From contig JAFTMQ010000079.1 in NCBI GenBank assembly GCA_017452305.1, forward strand, positions 1 to 5,239: a DNA stretch of 5,239 nucleotides. Reading direction: 5' to 3'. Positions 1 through 5,239 of this stretch are shown piece after piece; the stretch's first letter is position 1; each line of letters opens with the position of its first letter. The notes under the pieces are model-generated. The model worked only from the letters and a program-made list of their open reading frames with translations, had not been told where the DNA came from and searched no databases. The DNA is from Clostridia bacterium (GTDB lineage: Bacteria > Bacillota > Clostridia > Christensenellales > Borkfalkiaceae). Position numbers and translations under genes: made by a program.

Positions 1-537
1 CTCGCGCACTATGGCCAAACCGGCCTTTCTACGCTTGACCTTTCTATCGACTGGTTGTCGGATATGTACGACGACCTATACGCGGCGGTTAACAGCGGTG
101 AGGATATCACGAGAGAAATTAAATCGGGTCTGACCTTCGCCACGGCGGTCAAGACCACGCAAGACTTTAAATGCGTAATCAACGGCTATTCCGTAACTAT
201 GGGCGATGAAAAACCCGAAATGCAGGTTTTCTACGACGGGAAAAAGGTGGAAGAGGGCGATTTGCTTCGTTCCGCTACGCCCGCATCGGAAAACAATATT
301 TCCGTACAAGGCATAGAAGAGTATTCCGTACAAAAAACGGTAAACGGCAACACGACCACGTTTGTGATTAGCTACGGCGAGAACAAGTCCTTCATCTTCG
401 CGGTGAAAGAGAATATCATAAACGAAATTCCAACCGAAAAAGAAGGCTGCTCGTCAAGCGTATCCTTGGGCGGTGTCGCAATCCTTTTGGCAATAGCAAC
501 CATTGTACTGTCGGTAAGGAGGAAACATTATGAATAA
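1..537 (+). CDS. C-terminal part of a surface protein with a C-terminal membrane anchor (5' end missing)
   Basis: The reading frame is open from base 1 to the TAA at 535-537, giving 178 residues with no start in view, so this is the 3' end of a longer gene. A TTG at 55 could be taken as a start, but it has no Shine-Dalgarno and coding sequence continues upstream of it. I do not recognise a domain. Residues about 1-140 are polar, with alternating beta-strand-like stretches (VINGYSVTMG, MQVFYDGKKV, TTTFVISYGE), consistent with an extracellular beta-rich domain. Residues 149-150 are Gly-Cys followed by SSS. A hydrophobic stretch of about 19 residues comes next (154-172), then the basic end RRKHYE. 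This suggests a protein exported with its bulk outside the cell and held by its C-terminus. The stop overlaps the start of the next gene by 8 bases, so the two are very likely co-transcribed and translationally coupled. The function is unknown; a glycan-binding or hydrolase-accessory role would be a guess from context only. Confidence 0.85.
   Translation, partial: LAHYGQTGLSTLDLSIDWLSDMYDDLYAAVNSGEDITREIKSGLTFATAVKTTQDFKCVINGYSVTMGDEKPEMQVFYDGKKVEEGDLLRSATPASENNISVQGIEEYSVQKTVNGNTTTFVISYGENKSFIFAVKENIINEIPTEKEGCSSSVSLGGVAILLAIATIVLSVRRKHYE
445..534 (+). other. C-terminal Gly-Cys / transmembrane / basic-tail anchor (sorting-like signal)
   Basis: This segment encodes the last 30 residues of the first protein: Gly-Cys-Ser-Ser-Ser, a hydrophobic helix (SLGGVAILLAIATIVLSV), then Arg-Arg-Lys-His-Tyr-Glu. 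The three-part layout of a short motif, a transmembrane helix and a basic end is that of protein-sorting tails. There is no LPXTG motif, so a classical sortase A substrate is unlikely. The Gly-Cys start resembles cysteine-containing tails such as MYXO-CTERM and Synerg-CTERM, but I cannot show that it belongs to either. It could also be a plain stop-transfer anchor. Confidence 0.6.
516..522 (+). promoter_or_regulatory. Shine-Dalgarno for the 822-residue lipoprotein gene
   Basis: AAGGAGG lies 7 bases before the ATG at 530 and fixes that start. It sits inside the last codons of the upstream gene (the basic tail), so ribosomes finishing the first gene pass over it. This fits translational coupling across the 8-base overlap. 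Confidence 0.85.
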
Positions 538-2998
538 GACTTTAAAAAGAGGGTTAACCCTTACAATCCTTACGATGATGGCAACGCTTGCCGCGTGCGG
601 AGAGGGGGCAGCGCTCAACGCGTCTAATTATACCTATCAAAAACAGAGCGCGGAGCTCGTACATTTCAAAAGCTCGGACGCGGACTTGGATTTCTTCTTA
701 AACGATTATTTCAAGCGCCATTCGGGTTGGATTGACGAAAATGGATTAGACCAAAAAGTCAATTCCGTTACGGCGGGCGTTACGGCGAAACAATTCTTTT
801 GGCAAGAATGGATGTCAACGGTCTATTATCCGTTCAACAGCTTCGACGGCTTTGCCGAGGACAGAATAGAGGGGCTTCGCAAATTGTTGACGTCCGTGCC
901 CGTAGATAAGTATGGCTACGTTTGGCAAGAATCGGACGAGGTGCGTCCGGCAACGTCCGATTTGAACTCGGGCGAGCATAGAATGGGTTGGCCTTTCCCC
1001 ACGTCCGTGCAATCGGACGGTATGTCGATTAGTTGGGATTTCAACGGCGAGGACGTAAGCCTTTGGTCAAGCAATATCGGCGCGACGATAAAAGACGGCT
1101 TGTTTACGGCGGCGGTGGATATGCCTATGGAAAGTGTGGAATTTGTTTCCCCAGTCCCCAAAAATGCAACGCAAACGATTTCGGCATATTTCTCACCCCT
1201 TTTGGAAATCGATTTGAGAATGTACACCCCCGACGCGGATAACATTGAAGATATTTACGTTTGGTACACGACAAGCGATGACAAGGAATGGAGCGAGGAT
1301 AAGCGCGTTTCCGTCAAGGAAAAGGCATTTATATCCTACGCGCATACCCCGATTTACGAGCATATGATTTTCCTGCCTATGTATGCGGAAGAGGCTTGGA
1401 AATCGGATAAGGATTTAAATACGTATATCCACCAAATCAAGGTGGAAATCAAACCCAAGGCGGGCAAGACCTTGACGGGCGAGTTTGGTTTAAGCTACGT
1501 GCGTTCTACGCTCGATACGCGCCACTCGAACAATAACTCGATTTTCATTTCTTCCTTGCGTAGAGATTACGATTACACGGGCGACTTGGAGTTCTTAAAA
1601 GAGAACATCACCAAGGCGAGAAAAGCCATCAATTTCTTCATGCAAATGTACGATGAAACCCGTCACCTCAACGACCAATCTTACTTGGTAGGGCACGATG
1701 CGGACGTAACGTCGGATTATCTATCGGAAAGAATTGCGATGAGTCTTTCCAACGGCTATTGGGATATTTCCTTTATGCCGAAATTCGATTTCCAATCGAA
1801 TATGTATTTCTACAAGGCGCTTGTCGATTTGGCGCATTTGGAAGAGGCTTTGGCGAAAAACGGCATTGAGGTCGATCCTGCAAAGGCAACCATTCTCACC
1901 GCCGACAGAAATTTCAACCACGGCACGAGCGCATATACCTACGACGCGGCTTCTCTTCGCGAAATTGCAGACGACGTATTGACGGCGCTTAGACAATCTA
2001 CGAGCGATACGGACAAGACGGGCTTTTGGAGCGAGGAAACGGGCAGATTCGTCGCGGGCTATGCCGAGGCGGAAGATAAGTGGTACGACTATGGTTATAC
2101 CATGTGGAATTTAGAGGCGATTTACTACGGTATCGCAACGGATGAGCAAGCAAAATCCATTATGGATTGGATTAGCGGTAAGCGCACGGTTGCCAAGGAC
2201 GTTTACGGCTCGCAGGGCGAGGATATTTACTTCTTCGAGTTCGGCCCGCGCGTCAACACGTATAGCCCCGAGGATCCATTCGAATCGTCTATCCTCAACG
2301 GCTTCTATCGAGATAATAGGATGGAGTACGGTATCACGCAGGTGCAAAACGGCGGCGCGATTATGTACGTTTCCTTCTACGATTTGATGAGCCGTGTATC
2401 CACCTATGGTGCCAACGACGCCTATGCGCGTTTGCTGGGTATTAAGGATTGGTACATGGACGTGTACGATTATTACGTAAAGAGCGACAATTACAATATG
2501 TATCCCGACCGTTTCTATTGGGATTATTATTGTCAAGGTGCATGGGATAGCCCCGACGGCAAAACGTACTATCCACAAAACGGTATCAAGGGCGCGCAGG
2601 AAAGAGGGGATTCGTCGGGTATCATTGGACTTGACGGCGAATTTTTGGAATCCTTCTTGATGATGGCGGCAATTCCCTACGGCTTCTTTGGCGTAGATAC
2701 TATCGAGGATAGCGTGTTGAAGATAGAGCCCGAACTTCCAAGCAAACTCACCCATTGGGGGGTAGAGAACTTGGCGTTCAAGGGCGTGAAGTACGATTTG
2801 ACGATGTTTAAAAACTCCGTGCGTATCGACGCTGTAAGAGGGGACGCAAGCGGGTTAAACGTACAAGTCGTGTTGAAGACGGATAAGGCTACGCCTAACG
2901 TGTACGTCAATGGCAAAAAAGTAAGCAATTATACGGTAAAGGACGGAAAAGTGTACGTAACCGTGCCCTTGCAGTCGTGTTCCGTGGAAATTCGATAA
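530..2998 (+). CDS. Lipoprotein, probable six-hairpin (alpha/alpha)6 glycoside hydrolase
   Basis: This 822-residue protein starts with a lipoprotein signal peptide: basic MNKTLKR, a hydrophobic core, and lipobox LAAC with the lipidated Cys at 23. It should be tethered to the outer face of the membrane. Residues about 50-150 form a helical, aromatic-rich region ending in the motif GWPFP (153-157). Residues about 165-325 look like a beta-sandwich carbohydrate-binding-type module, with strands around WDFNGEDVSLW, VWYTTSDDKEW and GEFGLSYVRS. From about 329 (DTRHSNNN) to 720 the protein is helical. TGDLEFL (350-356), WNLEAIYYG (526-534), QNGGA (606-610) and LDGEF (701-705) recall six-hairpin glycosidases such as the rhamnosidase-like group. 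Residues about 725-822 form a C-terminal beta domain (KIEPELP, NVYVNGKKV), also usual in that group. Acidic residues near D389/D391, E599 and E704 are catalytic candidates, but I cannot assign them. The gene lies directly upstream of sugar-import genes, supporting extracellular glycan breakdown. The CAZy family and substrate are not determined, and a non-catalytic glycan-binding relative is possible. No frameshift or truncation is seen. Confidence 0.78.
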   Translation: MNKTLKRGLTLTILTMMATLAACGEGAALNASNYTYQKQSAELVHFKSSDADLDFFLNDYFKRHSGWIDENGLDQKVNSVTAGVTAKQFFWQEWMSTVYYPFNSFDGFAEDRIEGLRKLLTSVPVDKYGYVWQESDEVRPATSDLNSGEHRMGWPFPTSVQSDGMSISWDFNGEDVSLWSSNIGATIKDGLFTAAVDMPMESVEFVSPVPKNATQTISAYFSPLLEIDLRMYTPDADNIEDIYVWYTTSDDKEWSEDKRVSVKEKAFISYAHTPIYEHMIFLPMYAEEAWKSDKDLNTYIHQIKVEIKPKAGKTLTGEFGLSYVRSTLDTRHSNNNSIFISSLRRDYDYTGDLEFLKENITKARKAINFFMQMYDETRHLNDQSYLVGHDADVTSDYLSERIAMSLSNGYWDISFMPKFDFQSNMYFYKALVDLAHLEEALAKNGIEVDPAKATILTADRNFNHGTSAYTYDAASLREIADDVLTALRQSTSDTDKTGFWSEETGRFVAGYAEAEDKWYDYGYTMWNLEAIYYGIATDEQAKSIMDWISGKRTVAKDVYGSQGEDIYFFEFGPRVNTYSPEDPFESSILNGFYRDNRMEYGITQVQNGGAIMYVSFYDLMSRVSTYGANDAYARLLGIKDWYMDVYDYYVKSDNYNMYPDRFYWDYYCQGAWDSPDGKTYYPQNGIKGAQERGDSSGIIGLDGEFLESFLMMAAIPYGFFGVDTIEDSVLKIEPELPSKLTHWGVENLAFKGVKYDLTMFKNSVRIDAVRGDASGLNVQVVLKTDKATPNVYVNGKKVSNYTVKDGKVYVTVPLQSCSVEIR

Positions 2999-3003
2999 AG
3001 GAT

Positions 3004-3009
3004 AAGGAG
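3004..3009 (+). promoter_or_regulatory. Shine-Dalgarno for the solute-binding protein gene
   Basis: AAGGAG lies 7 bases before the ATG at 3017, in the 18-base gap after the hydrolase-like gene. It fixes the start of the binding protein, which then opens directly with a proper signal peptide. Confidence 0.85.
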
Positions 3010-3016
3010 AAAAATT

Positions 3017-4606
3017 ATGAAAAAGAAATTTGCAGTTTTAATGAGCTTGCTTCTTTCGGCGAGTGCGGTCGGTATGGCAGCTTGCGGCGGAAACGGTGGC
3101 GGTGTTAAGGAATCGGACTATTACACCATCACCGTCGCATGCCAAACGGAAAAGGGCGAGAAAGAGGTTATGGACGTTTTGGCGAAAGAATACGAGGCGA
3201 AATACCCCGATAGAAAGGTAGAAGTCAAAACGATGGCAAACGGCTACGAGGCGTACATGCTCACCATCGCAAGTGATAGAAGTATGTCCCCCAACGTTAT
3301 TTGGACGTCGGACAGCATGCACAGTGCTTGGGACGAATACCACGTCGATTTAAGACCTTTCTTTGAACGCTCCGAGGAAACGGCTTATTCCTTGTACTAC
3401 GAAACGATGCTCGACACCGCCGGTACGAACGGTCAATTTAAGCCGACGAAAAGCTATAAGGGCGAGTTTAGAAAGGACGATTTAGATACGACGGACGGCA
3501 GAAGCGACTACGGCTTGTATTACGCTCCAAGAGATTACAACAAGCCTGCGATTTTGTGTAATACGCACGTTTTCAATCAATTAGATACGGAATATGAGGC
3601 GCTTTATAAATCGGTGAACAGCGTGACGGAAATGCCCGCCGATTATCAATCCGCAACCGCTCGTTTAAAATCCATTGTCGAGGGCGTGGATTGGGAAGAT
3701 ATGACGGACTTGTACGCGTTTGCAAAAACGATTGCAGGCAGAATTTCTTACATTGTCAACAATCACCCCAACAACAAGACGGCAAGAGATTGGGCTAAAT
3801 ACCGTGCTCTTAACCTTTTCTTGGATTGGGAGCCTACCTACACGACGGTCATGAACGAAATGGGTATCGACCTCTTCAATGATAACGGCGAATTGCAATT
3901 AGAGCAATACAAAGATAAATTTGCGGAAATTTACAACGCGCTTTCCCCGCAGGAAACAGAAGAGGATAAAGAGCTTGCGCCTTATCTGCACAGCATCAAG
4001 GGCGACCAAGAATTCTCGCAAGGTACGTTGTTTATGAGAGTATGTTCAAGACCTTTGGTTTTGGGCTATGGCAACTATTTTAGGCAGGTTTACGGCGCTA
4101 CGAGCTTGCAAGCTATTCGTTTGCCTATGGAATACATTGCGGCAGGCTGCTCGGGTTACGCAATTTCCCGTGTTTGGGACGGCGAAAATAAGGGCATCAA
4201 GGTAAACGGCGTATTCAAGAGCTATACCGAATTGAGTTGGGATTTCGTTAAATTCATCATCACCAAAGAAGGCCAAGAGGCCGCAGGTGCAACGGGTTTG
4301 AATATTCCCGTAATGAGGTCCTTGTATGATGCGGAAAGCAACGGCGGCGTTGAACCCGCTTGGAGAAAGGTAGAAAATCTCGGCGATATGGACAACGAAG
4401 CGTGGGTAGCAGGCAAGGAATTAAAGCAAGACTTGTTCAATATCTATCGTCCCAAGACGAGACCGGAACTTAGAGAGGTTATCAAATACTTCTTCATTGA
4501 CTTGCAAAAATACAGCAACGATAAAGACTATTTGGACGATATCATCGCAGCGCGTTCAAAGGAGTATAAAAACAAAGCGCCTACAAGCTGCTTGTTAGGT
4601 AAATAA
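3017..4606 (+). CDS. ABC transporter extracellular solute-binding lipoprotein (sugar, CUT1-type)
   Basis: This 529-residue protein has a lipoprotein signal peptide (MKKKFAVLMSLLLS, then MAAC with the Cys at 23) and a Gly-rich linker (24-29), placing it on the outer face of the membrane. It is predicted to capture an oligosaccharide and deliver it to the permease encoded next. The two-lobe binding-protein pattern is visible. Residues 37-70 give the first strand and helix (YTITVACQ, then VMDVLAKEYEAKYPDRKVEV). Residues 92-112 match the 'PNVIW..D......DLRPF' region. GCSGYAIS (377-384) and WDFVKFIITKEGQEAAGATG (408-427), followed by LNIPV, match the C-terminal part of sugar-binding proteins of the SBP_bac_1 class. 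It is longer than many members of the class (commonly about 400-450 residues); extra sequence seems to lie around 130-170 and 195-260. It follows the hydrolase-like gene after 18 bases and precedes the permease by 11, as in a sugar-uptake operon. The ligand cannot be deduced. Confidence 0.9.
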   Translation: MKKKFAVLMSLLLSASAVGMAACGGNGGGVKESDYYTITVACQTEKGEKEVMDVLAKEYEAKYPDRKVEVKTMANGYEAYMLTIASDRSMSPNVIWTSDSMHSAWDEYHVDLRPFFERSEETAYSLYYETMLDTAGTNGQFKPTKSYKGEFRKDDLDTTDGRSDYGLYYAPRDYNKPAILCNTHVFNQLDTEYEALYKSVNSVTEMPADYQSATARLKSIVEGVDWEDMTDLYAFAKTIAGRISYIVNNHPNNKTARDWAKYRALNLFLDWEPTYTTVMNEMGIDLFNDNGELQLEQYKDKFAEIYNALSPQETEEDKELAPYLHSIKGDQEFSQGTLFMRVCSRPLVLGYGNYFRQVYGATSLQAIRLPMEYIAAGCSGYAISRVWDGENKGIKVNGVFKSYTELSWDFVKFIITKEGQEAAGATGLNIPVMRSLYDAESNGGVEPAWRKVENLGDMDNEAWVAGKELKQDLFNIYRPKTRPELREVIKYFFIDLQKYSNDKDYLDDIIAARSKEYKNKAPTSCLLGK

Positions 4607-4610
4607 GGAG
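4605..4610 (+). promoter_or_regulatory. Shine-Dalgarno for the permease gene
   Basis: AAGGAG starts within the TAA stop of the binding-protein gene (4604-4606) and lies 7 bases before the ATG at 4618. It fixes the permease start and links its translation to the preceding gene. Confidence 0.85.
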
Positions 4611-4617
4611 TTTTATT

Positions 4618-5239
4618 ATGCAAACTACCAACGACCAAAAAGTGAATAAAATTAAAAAGCCTTTTTGGAAGAAAGTATGGGAAGAATATGGCGGACTTTT
4701 GTATATGGTGCCCGTGCTTGTAGGTATTCTTGGTTTTACCATCGTCCCGATGATAACCTCGTTAAATTATGCGTTCCACGATTACGATCCTTACGCATTT
4801 GACGTAAACGAGCAGCTTACCAACTTCGGCATACAAAACTTTATTAAAATCTTCACCCCGGGCGAAAAGGGAGGGGATTTAGAAGAGATTATGTATGCCT
4901 TGTTCGTAACCTTCCGTTACACGATTTTAAGCGTTATCATCGGGCTTGTCGGTTCGTATATCTTGGCATTGTTCTTAAATCAAAAGACGAGGGGCGTCGA
5001 GGCATTCCGCGTAATTTATTATTTGCCTTGCCTTATCCCCGCGGTTGCAGGCACTTTGCTTTGGATGGATATTACGACGGCAAACGGCGGCTATCTCAAC
5101 TTGATTTTGGAAGCCTTGAACTTACCTACGTATACTTTCTACGAATCGGCAGACACGGTATTGCCTACCTTGCTTTTCGTAAGCATATTCGGCTTGTGCG
5201 GCAACGCGATTATGTGGTTGGCGCAAATGAAGAACGTTC
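4618..5239 (+). CDS. ABC transporter sugar permease, MalF/UgpA-like (3' end missing)
   Basis: The frame opens at ATG 4618 and is still open at the right edge, giving 207 residues plus one base; family members are usually about 290-320 residues, so roughly two thirds is present. It is an inner-membrane channel subunit of a CUT1-type sugar importer. A Lys-rich cytoplasmic N-terminus (1-24) precedes a first membrane segment (about 26-48, with LLYMVPVLVGILGF and IVPM). After an outside loop, further segments lie at about 92-119, 131-150 and 181-201. FRVIYYLPCLIPAVAGTLLW (130-149) followed by GGYLNLILEALNLP (157-170) is the characteristic pattern of this permease family. The last residues, GNAIMWLAQMKNV, correspond to the segment just before the EAA loop that contacts the ATPase, so the loop itself should lie just past the window. 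It pairs with the binding protein 11 bases upstream. A second permease gene downstream is expected from the family but is not seen. Confidence 0.92.
   Translation, partial: MQTTNDQKVNKIKKPFWKKVWEEYGGLLYMVPVLVGILGFTIVPMITSLNYAFHDYDPYAFDVNEQLTNFGIQNFIKIFTPGEKGGDLEEIMYALFVTFRYTILSVIIGLVGSYILALFLNQKTRGVEAFRVIYYLPCLIPAVAGTLLWMDITTANGGYLNLILEALNLPTYTFYESADTVLPTLLFVSIFGLCGNAIMWLAQMKNV

Noticed and set aside
55..57. TTG as the start of the first gene
   Set aside because: The frame is open from base 1, no Shine-Dalgarno precedes the TTG, and the protein lacks a signal peptide there although it must be exported. The real start is upstream of the window.
300..333. Ten-base direct repeat TTCCGTACAA at 300-309 and 324-333
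   Set aside because: Only two copies, both in frame and encoding a similar SVQ tripeptide within a coding region. This is most simply chance or local protein repetition, not a regulatory element.
916..1245. Minus-strand open frame of 109 codons, with a plus-strand frame over nearly the same bases (1033-1242)
   Set aside because: Both sit within the hydrolase-like gene in other frames, and neither product resembles a protein family or has a plausible start region.
2111..2755. A 214-codon open frame on the minus strand
   Set aside because: It lies wholly inside the well-supported hydrolase-like gene, has no good ribosome binding site or recognisable domain, and several other long minus-strand frames occur across the same genes. 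It is a shadow of codon composition.
2999..3016. The gap before the binding-protein gene as a possible terminator or attenuator
   Set aside because: It is only 18 bases, filled by a Shine-Dalgarno and A-rich sequence, with no inverted repeat or T-run.

Overview
The window looks like part of a single operon for carbohydrate capture and import in a Gram-positive-type bacterium, most likely an uncultured Clostridia-like Firmicute. That placement is inferred from three things. Each complete internal gene start has a strong AAGGAG Shine-Dalgarno. The solute-binding protein is a lipoprotein, as is usual in Gram-positives. The first protein ends in a Gly-Cys/hydrophobic/Arg-Lys surface-anchor tail. 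No rRNA or other taxonomic marker is present, so the assignment is weak.

All genes are on the + strand and tightly packed. (1) Bases 1-537 hold the 3' end of a larger gene for an extracellular protein ending in a transmembrane anchor; its start is outside the window and its function is unknown. (2) Bases 530-2998 overlap it by 8 bases and encode an 822-residue lipoprotein that reads as a multidomain six-hairpin, (alpha/alpha)6-type glycosidase with a beta-sandwich module before the helical domain. (3) Bases 3017-4606, after an 18-base gap, encode a 529-residue lipoprotein of the extracellular sugar-binding protein class of ABC importers. (4) Bases 4618-5239, after an 11-base gap, encode the first 207 residues of the matching ABC sugar permease (MalF/UgpA-like) and run off the right edge.

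The likely combined role is as follows. The membrane-tethered hydrolase releases sugars from a glycan outside the cell, the binding lipoprotein captures the oligosaccharide, and the permease (probably with a second permease downstream) imports it. No ATPase gene is visible; many Firmicute CUT1 importers use a shared MsmX-type ATPase encoded elsewhere. The sugar substrate cannot be read from the sequence.

No promoter, terminator, operator, RNA gene, mobile element or CRISPR array was found, and no stretch of more than 18 bases lacks a gene. The least explained parts are the anchor tail of the first protein and the family identity of the 822-residue hydrolase-like lipoprotein.
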